From a virus: 38,804 nucleotides of DNA. The position numbers and the translations under genes are program-made. The stretch is from the IMG/VR virus record IMGVR_UViG_3300032288_001158, positions 1-38,804 of that record; one strand, given 5' to 3'. Under the pieces are notes generated by a model. The model was not told where the DNA came from. It saw nothing but the letters and a program-made list of their open reading frames with translations, and searched no databases. Shown here piece after piece: positions 13,441-20,729 of this stretch (positions are counted from its first letter, which is position 1; each line of letters starts with the position of its first letter).

Positions 13441-13817
13441 ACAGCGATTAAACCTTGGCTATGTAACTTTCTATCGGCTTGGTTTTCTTTTACCGTGCCG
13501 TATTTTAAGTTACTTAACATGTTGTTCATTTTGTTACCATCAAGATGTCGTATTTCACAACGTCCACCTACATCAGGACGCACGCCTTCAAAGGCCATTA
13601 AAACTAATTCATGCGTATACATCGTTTTCAAAACGCCAGCGCGCGCTAACTTTACGCTTAAATACGAACACGATATAAATTGCTTTAAATCTTTACCTTT
13701 GTAAACCATATTTTTGTGCCGGCCATAAGGGACGGCGCGCGTCAATGATCTGACATTTCCGTAATTGCTAACTTCGTAAAAACCATCATAGCCTGGTATA
13801 GCAGTCCACAATTCCAT
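13434..13817 (-). CDS. NUMOD4/HNH homing-type endonuclease
   Basis: A 127-residue protein. The N-terminal NUMOD4-like motif is MELWTAIPGYDGFYEVSNYG followed by NVRSLTRAV. The HNH_3-type core is THELVLMAFEG, CEIRHLDGNKMNNMLSNLKY and GTVKENQADR. Such endonucleases nick or cut DNA and spread themselves. It lies between polA and the primase-helicase and interrupts an otherwise tight replication operon. No intron splice features or disruption of either neighbour is visible, so it is a free-standing mobile gene. Confidence 0.85.
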   Translation of the reverse strand: MELWTAIPGYDGFYEVSNYGNVRSLTRAVPYGRHKNMVYKGKDLKQFISCSYLSVKLARAGVLKTMYTHELVLMAFEGVRPDVGGRCEIRHLDGNKMNNMLSNLKYGTVKENQADRKLHSQGLIAVK

Positions 13818-13819
13818 GT

Positions 13820-15733
13820 TTAGCCTTTTCCATATCTAGACATAATCTGCGCTTCAACGCCCAACGGTAAATCAGGGCACCAAGCGGGGGGCGTACACAT
13901 CACACGCTCCAATTCAAGCATAGCTGCTTCGGGGTCTTCGACTTCGAGGACGATTTCGTCATGTACATGAAGTACTGTGTCTGGTAGCTGACGCAATGCG
14001 TGGCGTAGTATGTCGTGGGCTGCGGCTTGGGTGATATTCTCGCAAGCGAGTCCTTTCCAGAGCCTAGCGCGTGGCCACTCTGTGGCGTCGGCGGCAGGCT
14101 TCCAAGCGGCTTTGGCATAAGTAACACCGTCATTATCAAGTTTGGCGAACGGGTAACACAGAACGCGTCCCGAAGGCAAAGCGTACCATAAGTGCGTGCC
14201 ATCGAACAGGTACGTTACGCGCCCCGCGCTAAATTCGTAACCTTTATTTCGCATGGCGCGTGTGTACGCCTCTTCAAGCTTTTGCCAATAGGGTACAGAC
14301 CAAGGGTTAGCACGACGCCAGGCGTCTACCATGCGCCGCGCGTCAGACTCGGGTAAGTTAATACCATAGGCGCGACCCATTGCAGCAAAGGCACCCACGC
14401 CACCGGCAAAGCCACACGCAAGCTCTTGCACCTTACCGATCTGGCGTTGGTCTTTATTGATCTCTTGCGTGTGAAAGGTTGCGCGGGCATTCGCAATGTA
14501 TACATCCTCGCCACGGCGAAACAAATCTAATTTAGCATCGCCCGCCAAGCAGTTAGATAGCCACGGGTTCATGCGCGCCTCAATGGACGACCAATCGGCC
14601 ACGACTAATGCTTTATTTTTAGCGGGGATGATTGACGGCCGAAGCATTCCTTTTAAAACATCAGTTATTCGCTTGCCGTACTTGGGGACGATGTCGTGCC
14701 CCCTAACCATTGCAGTGCGTACCGCTTCGGGGCTATCCGCACACTTTCTTGTGAAGTTGTGGACTTGCGCCCCGAAAGAAGACGCGCGACCTGTGGCGCT
14801 ACCCCCTGCGAACACAAACGCGCCTCTGACGCGATGATCCTCGATATCTGCCAGGTCTTTAAGGCGGCTGAACTTCGCAACCGACGACGCCCAAAGGTCA
14901 TCGGCGCACTGTATGACTTCGGCCACGTCGGGCGGTACTTGCTCTGGGTCGTCCATTGCGAGTAGGTTCGCGCGGACTGTTTTGTCGATGCTGTATTTAC
15001 CATCTTCAACCTCCATTAGTTTTAACGCTTCGGGGCCGACCCTTTCTTTGACCCACTCGCGCATTTTCGGTGAGCGAACTGACGTGATCGCGCCATCGGT
15101 GACGGTTCGGACAATAGACTGTATGTCTTCGAGCTCTTGTGCTGCATATCCAATGGCTGCTGCGGCAAGATGCACGTCCACCAAGACGCCGCGGTCGTTG
15201 ATTCTTTCGTTGACATGATAATCTCCAAGCTCTTCGGGTGAGAGGGGGCGCATACCTAGACTAATCGCACGCATGGCGCGCACGTCTTGCTCACAGTATT
15301 GCACAAGCTCGGCCATAAGTGCAGGGTCATTCTTAAACGGCGGCACGCACAGCGCGCGGATAAGCTGCGCACCGCGGTGATCTTTCTTCATACTCGCACC
15401 GGCAAAGCGACCCACGTCCTCAAGCGAACCTGGGGCACAGTTGGCGCGTGCTTGTGCTGCGGTGCAGTAGAATTGCTCAAGCTTAAAATTTATTTGTAAG
15501 ACGTACCAAAAGATCAGGCGCTCAAAGGTTGCGTTATGCGCGCGTATCTCGCCCGTGTGGTGTCGGACGTCTTCGGGGAATGGTTGATCGGGCGTCCAAG
15601 TCCGCACGTCTTCATCGTCAAACGCATAAGACATACAGAGCACGTCTGTCGTGCCGTCCTGCGCGTAGTTGTAGACGCCGTGCTTCTTTAGGTCGCAATG
15701 GCTACGGGTTTCAAAGTCGCACCAAAGGATCAT
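13820..15733 (-). CDS. Family A DNA polymerase with 3'-5' exonuclease domain
   Basis: A 637-residue replicative polymerase. The proofreading exonuclease has Exo I CDFET (Asp6, Glu8), an Exo II-like AHNATFER (66-72) and Exo III YCEQD (146-150). The polymerase domain has motif A VVADWSSIEAR (Asp380), motif B with Arg430, Lys434, Leu438 and Phe442, and motif C VLHVHDEIVLEV (591-593). The position equivalent to E. coli Pol I Phe762 is Leu438, and the equivalent of Tyr766 is Phe442. No 5'-3' exonuclease domain is present. The start overlaps an upstream membrane peptide gene in ATGA fashion. Confidence 0.95.
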   Translation of the reverse strand: MILWCDFETRSHCDLKKHGVYNYAQDGTTDVLCMSYAFDDEDVRTWTPDQPFPEDVRHHTGEIRAHNATFERLIFWYVLQINFKLEQFYCTAAQARANCAPGSLEDVGRFAGASMKKDHRGAQLIRALCVPPFKNDPALMAELVQYCEQDVRAMRAISLGMRPLSPEELGDYHVNERINDRGVLVDVHLAAAAIGYAAQELEDIQSIVRTVTDGAITSVRSPKMREWVKERVGPEALKLMEVEDGKYSIDKTVRANLLAMDDPEQVPPDVAEVIQCADDLWASSVAKFSRLKDLADIEDHRVRGAFVFAGGSATGRASSFGAQVHNFTRKCADSPEAVRTAMVRGHDIVPKYGKRITDVLKGMLRPSIIPAKNKALVVADWSSIEARMNPWLSNCLAGDAKLDLFRRGEDVYIANARATFHTQEINKDQRQIGKVQELACGFAGGVGAFAAMGRAYGINLPESDARRMVDAWRRANPWSVPYWQKLEEAYTRAMRNKGYEFSAGRVTYLFDGTHLWYALPSGRVLCYPFAKLDNDGVTYAKAAWKPAADATEWPRARLWKGLACENITQAAAHDILRHALRQLPDTVLHVHDEIVLEVEDPEAAMLELERVMCTPPAWCPDLPLGVEAQIMSRYGKG

Positions 15734-15855
15734 TCTTGGCTCATTTTAAAATACATATACGCGCACCATGCAAGCGCGATATTAAATCCGACAGGCGCAA
15801 AAATTGCACAAATGGCGCTAACTATGGCCGCGGCAAAAAAAATTGGATTTATCAT
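15730..15855 (-). CDS. 41-residue membrane protein
   Basis: Encodes MINPIFFAAAIVSAICAIFA, then PVGFNIALAWCAYMYFKMSQ and a final E. One long or two short hydrophobic helices are separated by a Pro-Gly turn. Its TGA overlaps the polA ATG (ATGA), so it is translationally coupled to the polymerase. No family recognised. The coupling and clean open frame support expression; the role is unknown. Confidence 0.5.
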   Translation of the reverse strand: MINPIFFAAAIVSAICAIFAPVGFNIALAWCAYMYFKMSQE

Positions 15856-15961
15856 AGTGTGTAGGCGGGGCGTCAATTTGGTCGTTACTAGCTGTGCGCG
15901 GGAAGGCAAGAAAAATACGCACTTACGACATCCTTGAATGCTTGCCTAACCGCCCCTAACC
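15856..15961 (-). other. Intergenic spacer with nested inverted repeats
   Basis: On the minus strand GGGGCGGTTAGGCAAG near the start of the spacer can pair with CTTGCC and, farther on, CGCCCC near its end. This gives two nested stems within about 95 bases just upstream of the polA-side membrane gene. No U-tract follows. It may be a structured leader or processing site between the small helical gene and the polymerase genes. Confidence 0.35.
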
Positions 15962-16102
15962 TTACTCTTCTGTCTTCGGAAGCTGTGGGATAGCTTGTTC
16001 GCGAATCTTAGCGATCAGGCCTTCGACCTGCTCATAAGGTTGGCGCCCAAGTATTCCAATGATGGCGTTCGCTTCTTCAATCGTAAAGGTAAGCGTAATC
16101 AT
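15962..16102 (-). CDS. 46-residue conserved phage protein
   Basis: Encodes MITLTFTIEEANAIIGILGR followed by QPYEQVEGLIAKIREQAIPQ and LPKTEE. It is a short beta strand followed by two helices. The pattern LTxTIEEANxIIxxLGxxPYEQV is one I associate with small proteins beside phage replication genes. Its ATG overlaps the stop of the upstream 213-residue gene (ATGA). Function unknown. Confidence 0.7.
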   Translation of the reverse strand: MITLTFTIEEANAIIGILGRQPYEQVEGLIAKIREQAIPQLPKTEE

Positions 16103-16740
16103 GCTGCACCTCTACGACGACGTGCGGGGGCTGCGGGTTCCTCGGCTTGCGCCTCTGGTTCTGCGGCTTCCCCATCCATGCCGACCCACTCGACAATCTC
16201 AAAGACTGGCGTGTAGATGCGACCATAACTCTTGTGCTGATAGTGTTCCTTTTTGAGCAACACAACAGGCACAGGCTTGCTTTGATCGACTTCGACTTGG
16301 TTTGCGATGGCGACTGCCAACGCTTGCACCGCACGCTTACCACCGACTGACGTCACGGTATAGCGCGCCTCCATCCCTTCATCTTCGCCGGAAATGCACT
16401 TAAGTGACATACCGACTTGTGTTTCCCAGCCACGCTTGGCACCAGGGGGCGGCGCGTCGAGCTCAGGTAACGGCTCAGACACCGATACCATCTTCTCGCC
16501 TAGCACCTCACCCTCGCCCCACGCGATAAAGCCGTGAACGAATGAGAAAGGATTGATCGCCCAACGGGCGTCGTCTTCAGCTTCGGTTTGGTCTGCACCA
16601 AAAACCCAATGGCCGGTCTTGTCCATCTTAATGATGACAGAGCCGACTGCGCCCACGTCTTGCTCAAGCGCGCGAAGCGACTGAGAGAGTGTTTGCACTG
16701 AAGGGAGGTTTGCGGATTTAAAAGTTGCAATATTAGACAT
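16099..16740 (-). CDS. Conserved phage replication-module protein, possible ssDNA-binding role
   Basis: A 213-residue protein beginning MSNIATFKSANLPSVQTLSQ. It has a long beta-rich centre (GAVGSVIIKMDKTGHWVFGA; WAINPFSFVHGFIAWGEGEV; GWETQVGMSLKCISGEDEGM) and a disordered C-terminus of acidic Ala/Pro/Glu repeats ending in RRRRGAA. It sits directly between a DUF2800-type nuclease and polA. In many phages that slot holds an ssDNA-binding or recombination partner. That role is inference from context, as I do not see a clear OB-fold motif. The start follows an AAGGTGA-like site. Confidence 0.65.
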   Translation of the reverse strand: MSNIATFKSANLPSVQTLSQSLRALEQDVGAVGSVIIKMDKTGHWVFGADQTEAEDDARWAINPFSFVHGFIAWGEGEVLGEKMVSVSEPLPELDAPPPGAKRGWETQVGMSLKCISGEDEGMEARYTVTSVGGKRAVQALAVAIANQVEVDQSKPVPVVLLKKEHYQHKSYGRIYTPVFEIVEWVGMDGEAAEPEAQAEEPAAPARRRRGAA

Positions 16741-16749
16741 TATTTCACC

Positions 16750-17844
16750 TTAAAGTTTAGAAAGAGCATTAGTAAGTTGCTTACCAATGTTCAGGATTGC
16801 TGGGCGAGGATCATCCTCGGTTGCCAGCGTATTTCCCGAAGAAACCGATACAGCTAGTTCCTGCGGAAAATTCTTTTTGCCGACTAACTTTTCGGCTTGA
16901 GCAACAGATATTAGCTTACTTTCGAAAGCTTTGTCACCTAAAAATTTTATCGCGTCATCATCATTGACCCACTGACGTGTGCCGCGCTTGGCCACAAGTT
17001 TGTAACCAGGCACTTTAATGTCGTTCTCAAGCATCGTAAACGCCATCTCGCGCACCGACTTAATGAAGTCCTCGATCTGATCGGCTTGTTGCAAGTAATG
17101 GCCAATCTGCGTTGCGTCAATTGTCTGCAAGCTTGTCTTGACGAACCGATCAACCTCGCCCGTCATTTTGGGGCACACGGGCTTGGCCGCACACCAACGG
17201 CAATGATCGCCGGCGTTAAATTCGGCTGCAGGGCGCTGCGCGGCTTTAACAGCCGACACCAGATCACGCTCGAACTTTGCAATGCGCTCAGGTGTTGTCA
17301 CCCAGCGACGCATCATAGGGGGCTGCACGATAATGATCTCAACTTCATCGGCGCCGTCAAACACCCATTGCGTCTCGGGCGTACGCATCGAGGCAGCAGC
17401 GTAGAACATCCCTTGTGCGTTCTCTACTGCATCAACCACCACACCATCACCGAACTTCCAATCAAGAACAATAGCGCGCTTACCAATACGGCCAAGCAGA
17501 TCAGCAGACCCAAACACCCCAGGCATAAGGTTGCCAAACCCAACACGGGACTCGACAGCGTATTCCATAGTTTTATCAGGATCAATTTCGTCAAGCTTTT
17601 CAAGTGCGACAGCAATTTTCTCATCGTAGAGCTCCTGCGTAAGTATGATGCCGTTGTATTCCATACCGATTACGCTCTCGACTTTACCATCTAAGAGCAT
17701 GGCAATCGCGTCATGCAGTAGCGTCCCGCGATCCGCGTGTACGCTAGACGGTTTGGGCGGCATCTTAGCGCAGAGGTTAACAGAGCCTGGGCACGCCATC
17801 ACGCGCTTGGCGGTCGAGCCGCCGACAATTGAACTATGCAGCAT
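16750..17844 (-). CDS. DUF2800-type RecB/Cas4-like nuclease
   Basis: A 364-residue PD-(D/E)XK nuclease. The N-terminus has GGSTAKRVMACPGSVNLCAK and the conserved His44 in RGTLLHDAIAMLL. The catalytic core is GVFGSADLL (Asp115) and AIVLDWKFGDG (Asp128, Lys130), followed by the QGMFYAAASM helix (motif Q/Y). Cys215, Cys218 and Cys224 (HCRWCAAKPVC) together with Cys18 form a Cas4/AddB-like iron-sulfur cluster pattern. It would process DNA ends for replication or recombination. It is located upstream of the possible SSB-like gene and polA. Confidence 0.85.
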   Translation of the reverse strand: MLHSSIVGGSTAKRVMACPGSVNLCAKMPPKPSSVHADRGTLLHDAIAMLLDGKVESVIGMEYNGIILTQELYDEKIAVALEKLDEIDPDKTMEYAVESRVGFGNLMPGVFGSADLLGRIGKRAIVLDWKFGDGVVVDAVENAQGMFYAAASMRTPETQWVFDGADEVEIIIVQPPMMRRWVTTPERIAKFERDLVSAVKAAQRPAAEFNAGDHCRWCAAKPVCPKMTGEVDRFVKTSLQTIDATQIGHYLQQADQIEDFIKSVREMAFTMLENDIKVPGYKLVAKRGTRQWVNDDDAIKFLGDKAFESKLISVAQAEKLVGKKNFPQELAVSVSSGNTLATEDDPRPAILNIGKQLTNALSKL

Positions 17845-18200
17845 TAGTGTCTCCTTAATTGATTTGAATATTTGATCATTTGTTTTGCTAAAAAATGGGC
17901 AAACAACAAATCAACTTGTTCGTTATCGTTCTCATCTAAACAAGGATGGCTATACATTGCATTTTGCAAAGTTAAACTCCATCCAATTTTATGGCCCATA
18001 CACAAAACAGGTGAATATTCAAGGCGGGTTGAAAAACCTCTAGTTGGCTGTTGGGGTTTTCTGTGATGCGGCGCGTCTGTAAAATCAACACCGCAAATAT
18101 CACATACGTATTTGTCGTGCTGTGTTTGTTTAACGGTGCCGTACAACCCAAGCAATTGTTTGGCTAACGCTATTGCTTGAGGGTCATTTATTAGAGCCAA
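17844..18200 (-). CDS. Hypothetical protein with Cys/His clusters
   Basis: A 118-residue protein. An N-terminal helix (MALINDPQAIALAKQLLGLY) is followed by CDICGVDF, a CxxC knuckle, then a His-rich segment (DAPHHRKPQQ). The C-terminal helix is DLLFAHFLAKQMIKYSNQ. A further Cys lies in VLCMGHKIGW, so a zinc-binding fold is possible. It overlaps the DUF2800 nuclease start by one base and the upstream gene stop by 17 bp, placing it in the replication operon. Function not recognised. Confidence 0.65.
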   Translation of the reverse strand: MALINDPQAIALAKQLLGLYGTVKQTQHDKYVCDICGVDFTDAPHHRKPQQPTRGFSTRLEYSPVLCMGHKIGWSLTLQNAMYSHPCLDENDNEQVDLLFAHFLAKQMIKYSNQLRRH

Positions 18201-18420
18201 TTTGAACTCCTCTTGCAGTAAGCGCTAAAGATTGAAACTTTAACCCTGCTTTTGTAAATTGCGCGGCTTCTATTTCAAGGCGCTTAGTGCTAATAATCTG
18301 CACGGCAAGTTTAGCTATAGCTGCGGCGTGTTGATAATCACTTTCGCCATTGCGAAGGCTATCAAATTCTTGAAATAGTGCTTCGCATAACCCTGCGCTA
18401 GTTCGGGGTGTGTTTTTCAT
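18184..18420 (-). CDS. Small helical phage protein, first gene of replication operon
   Basis: A 78-residue, all-helical protein starting MKNTPRTSAGLCEALFQEFD. The pattern YQHAAAIAKLAVQIISTKRL followed by EIEAAQF is common in small phage proteins near the early genes of Burkholderiales phages. It is the first gene on the minus side of a divergent promoter region (18421-18491). It might be a regulator, but no DNA-binding motif is evident. Confidence 0.7.
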   Translation of the reverse strand: MKNTPRTSAGLCEALFQEFDSLRNGESDYQHAAAIAKLAVQIISTKRLEIEAAQFTKAGLKFQSLALTARGVQIGSNK

Positions 18421-18454
18421 TTTGTGTAATCCAATTTAGTTTAATGAGATTTAA

Positions 18455-18484
18455 TTGTACACGACTTTTTGCTTGTGATATACT
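18455..18484 (+). promoter_or_regulatory. Plus-strand promoter of the nuclease-helicase operon
   Basis: TTGTAC (18455-18460) and TATACT (18479-18484) are separated by 18 bp. The predicted start is within one or two bases of the ATG at 18492, and no Shine-Dalgarno is seen, so the first mRNA would be leaderless. The same 70-bp gap must also carry the minus-strand promoter of the replication operon; TACAAT on the minus strand near 18460 is a possible -10. Confidence 0.55.
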
Positions 18485-18491
18485 TTTTTAC

Positions 18492-18779
18492 ATGAAAGAA
18501 TCAGAAATCGAGGCGTACTTCAAATGGTCGGTCGAAATGGTCGGTGGCATCACTTACAAGTTCACATCGCCATCGCATCGGGGCGTCGCCGATCGAATAG
18601 CGTGCCTGCCCGATGGGCAGACGTGGTTCGTGGAGTTGAAGACCAAGGGTGGCAGGCTTTCACCACTCCAAAAGTTATTCGCCGCGGAAATGGTAAGACT
18701 TAATCAAAACTACAGTTGTCTATGGACTAAGGAACAGATTGATGATTTCATTAAGGCCCTACCAAAACGAAGCGGCTGA
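18492..18779 (+). CDS. VRR-NUC domain nuclease
   Basis: A 95-residue single-domain VRR-NUC protein of the PD-(D/E)XK superfamily. Catalytic residues are visible in SPSHRGVADRIACLPDG (Asp34), TWFVELKTKGGRLSPLQ (Glu48, Lys50) and Gln60. Phage VRR-NUC proteins cut branched or structured DNA such as Holliday junctions and probably resolve replication intermediates. The start at 18492 is chosen because it follows the promoter and matches the family N-terminus; a longer frame upstream lies inside the promoter. Its 3' end overlaps the helicase gene by 38 bp. Confidence 0.9.
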   Translation: MKESEIEAYFKWSVEMVGGITYKFTSPSHRGVADRIACLPDGQTWFVELKTKGGRLSPLQKLFAAEMVRLNQNYSCLWTKEQIDDFIKALPKRSG

Positions 18780-20073
18780 CTTCTTGTACGAACATGATCG
18801 TGCAATGGTGTTAGCGCCCGTGGGCGCGGGTAAGACGGCAATTACGTTGACGGCCATGCAAAATGCGCTTGACGATGGTGTCGTGCACCGGTGGCTGGTG
18901 TTGGCGCCTAAGCGTGTAGCAACTGATGTCTGGCCAATTGAAGCGCCTAAGTGGGCGCCTAAGCTTGATATTGCGGTAGCCGTGGGCACACCTAAGCAAC
19001 GGTTGGCTGCGCTTACCGCGGGCGTGGTCGTCACTAATTACGATAATCTGCAATGGTTAGCCGAGCAGACGATTAACTTTGATGGCGTTGTGTTTGACGA
19101 ACTGACACGGCTTAAGAACCCGTCAGGCGCGCGGTTCAAGGCATTGTTTAAGATCATCGACAAGATGCGTATCCGTTGGGGCTTGACCGGATCGTTTACT
19201 TCGAACGGCTTAGAAGACGTGTTTGGCCAATGCAAGATTGTTGATCAATCGTTACTTGGGCGCAGCAAGGGCGCGTTTATGCAGAAGTACTTTGTGCTGA
19301 TGAACCCCGAGTACGGCGAGTGGGCGCCGCGCCCTGGGTCGCTTAAGATGGTCATGGACGTCATTCGCCCTGCGACTTATTTGCTTGAGCCTGGTGAGTA
19401 CGCAGACAAGTTGCCGCTTTGTCACACGGTCGAGTTGCGCTGCGATATGCCGATGACCGAGTACAACCAAATGAAAAAAGATTTTGTGTTGCAGTATGGC
19501 GACACGCAAATCGAGGCCGTGAACGCTGCGGTTGTGACAGGCAAACTGCAACAAATGGCCGCGGGGTTTATCTACGACACCGAAGTTAAGCCCAACCCGT
19601 TAGCACCAGGCAAGTTTGTAACAACACAAACGCCTATCTGGTTTAGCCGCCACAAGTTTGAACTACTCGACGATCTAATACAGGAGAATCAACATGCCAA
19701 CACAATTATCGCGTACACGTACAAGGAAGAGCTCGCCGAGCTCAAGCGCCGCTATAAGCACGCCCTCACCCTTGACGATGACCGCGCTATCGAGCGCTGG
19801 AATAAGGGAGAGGTGGAGTTGCTTCTTGTCCACCCCAAGTCAGCCGGACATGGGCTTAACTTGCAACACGGCGGTTGCCGGATGGTCTTTCTGTCATTGC
19901 CTTGGAGTCTTGAATTGTTCGAGCAAACCGTAGGGCGTTTGCACCGCTCGGGCCAGAAGCATGACGTGTGGGTGTACGTGTTGCTTACCAACAAAACCGT
20001 TGATGAGAAAATTTGGGCGGCGTTGCATGACAAGCGCGCCGTGTCTGATATTGCTATGGAGGCGTTGAAATGA
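18742..20073 (+). CDS. SNF2/DEAD-like helicase
   Basis: A 443-residue superfamily 2 helicase. Q-motif region: LRPYQNEAADFL. Walker A: APVGAGKT (25-32). Motif II: VVFDELTRLKNP (Asp119-Glu120). Motif III: LTGSF. C-terminal RecA lobe: LLLVHPKSAGHGLNL. Motif VI: QTVGRLHRSGQ (395-405), the SNF2 signature. It remodels or unwinds DNA during replication or recombination, probably with the overlapping VRR-NUC nuclease. The ATG at 18742 follows AAGGA at good spacing; a TTG one codon earlier is less likely. Confidence 0.92.
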   Translation: MISLRPYQNEAADFLYEHDRAMVLAPVGAGKTAITLTAMQNALDDGVVHRWLVLAPKRVATDVWPIEAPKWAPKLDIAVAVGTPKQRLAALTAGVVVTNYDNLQWLAEQTINFDGVVFDELTRLKNPSGARFKALFKIIDKMRIRWGLTGSFTSNGLEDVFGQCKIVDQSLLGRSKGAFMQKYFVLMNPEYGEWAPRPGSLKMVMDVIRPATYLLEPGEYADKLPLCHTVELRCDMPMTEYNQMKKDFVLQYGDTQIEAVNAAVVTGKLQQMAAGFIYDTEVKPNPLAPGKFVTTQTPIWFSRHKFELLDDLIQENQHANTIIAYTYKEELAELKRRYKHALTLDDDRAIERWNKGEVELLLVHPKSAGHGLNLQHGGCRMVFLSLPWSLELFEQTVGRLHRSGQKHDVWVYVLLTNKTVDEKIWAALHDKRAVSDIAMEALK

Positions 20074-20138
20074 TCGAAGCAATGAAGCAAGCGTTGGAGG
20101 CGTTTCAATGTTATTTTTATGGAGAAGCTAATGACTGA
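20070..20138 (+). CDS. 22-residue peptide coupled to helicase
   Basis: Encodes MIEAMKQALEAFQCYFYGEA followed by ND. Its ATG overlaps the helicase stop (ATGA), and its TGA overlaps the next gene's start region. The MKQALEAFQ helix recalls a short motif repeated in small phage early proteins. It may be a leader for the next gene rather than a functional peptide. Confidence 0.35.
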   Translation: MIEAMKQALEAFQCYFYGEAND

Positions 20139-20418
20139 CCACACAGCAATTCAAGAAACAGACGAAATGAAAGCACAATGGGCTAAGCACATTAAACAAG
20201 GAGCAAGCATGACTGACATCATCGCCCTACTTGAACAAGCCTGTGGCGGACGCTGCAACGCTGAGAACAACCCCTGCGAATACAAAGAAGCCGCGTTGGA
20301 GTTGGAAGGGCTAAAGCCCGTCGCTTGGCGCAAGAAAGTGAGCGGCGTCTGGCATTACTTTGACGAATCAACCCCTTTCCCTTTTGACGATTGTGAGCCC
20401 TTATATGAAAAGAATTGA
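20131..20418 (+). CDS. Hypothetical phage protein with Cys motif
   Basis: A 95-residue protein starting MTDHTAIQETDEMKAQWAKH. The start at 20131 has GGAG 9 bp upstream. A second internal ATG at 20210, also behind AGGAG, would give a 69-residue form (MTDIIALLEQACGG). The C-terminal part has CGGRCNAENNPCEYKEAALE and VAWRKKVSGVWHYFDE. The latter resembles the KPVAWR...YF segment of small phage proteins that carry Ea8.5/DUF551-like tails. The dual start is visible in sequence; its use is not proven. Confidence 0.6.
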   Translation: MTDHTAIQETDEMKAQWAKHIKQGASMTDIIALLEQACGGRCNAENNPCEYKEAALELEGLKPVAWRKKVSGVWHYFDESTPFPFDDCEPLYEKN

Positions 20419-20566
20419 CCTGTACAAAGCCAAACTGAAAGCCGCAAAGGTTGAACTAACCATCCGGCAGCGTCAGGCGAACGCTGTCCAGCGCGCGCTA
20501 TTCAACGTAACCAACCGCATTAACGACTTGGAGCAAAAAATTGAAAACCTGGCGCAGCCTAAATAA
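20405..20566 (+). CDS. Small coiled-coil protein
   Basis: A 53-residue protein (MKRIDLYKAKLKAAKVELTI, then RQRQANAVQRALFNVTNRIN, then DLEQKIENLAQPK) predicted to be one long amphipathic helix or coiled coil. The ATG overlaps the preceding gene by 14 bp, and its 3' end overlaps the next gene by 26 bp. No specific family assigned. Confidence 0.6.
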   Translation: MKRIDLYKAKLKAAKVELTIRQRQANAVQRALFNVTNRINDLEQKIENLAQPK

Positions 20567-20729
20567 CGAACTGCATAGCTTAAGCGAGCGCGACGTCTTA
20601 GAGCTACTGAACGAAGAGCGTGCAAACGCACGGCGCGCGTCTATACTAAAGCGATTGCACCAGCGCTACACCATGCTGCGTGCGGACCGCGAACGCATTG
20701 AGATTATGAAAGAGGCACGACATCCATGA
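20541..20729 (+). CDS. Small helical phage protein (TTG start)
   Basis: A 62-residue helical protein, MKTWRSLNNELHSLSERDVL, then ELLNEERANARRASILKRLH and QRYTMLRADRERIEIMKEA. The TTG start at 20541 is supported by GGAG 7 bp upstream. The pattern W.SLN.ELHSL...VL.LL..E and ILKRLHQRYTMLR.LRER is one I recognise from small proteins in phage early operons. Role unknown; its basic helices may bind nucleic acid. Confidence 0.7.
   Translation: MKTWRSLNNELHSLSERDVLELLNEERANARRASILKRLHQRYTMLRADRERIEIMKEARHP

Noticed and set aside
18408-18491. Longer VRR-NUC start at 18408
   Set aside because: The extra 28 codons overlap the promoter and the divergent gene's start and do not match the family N-terminus.
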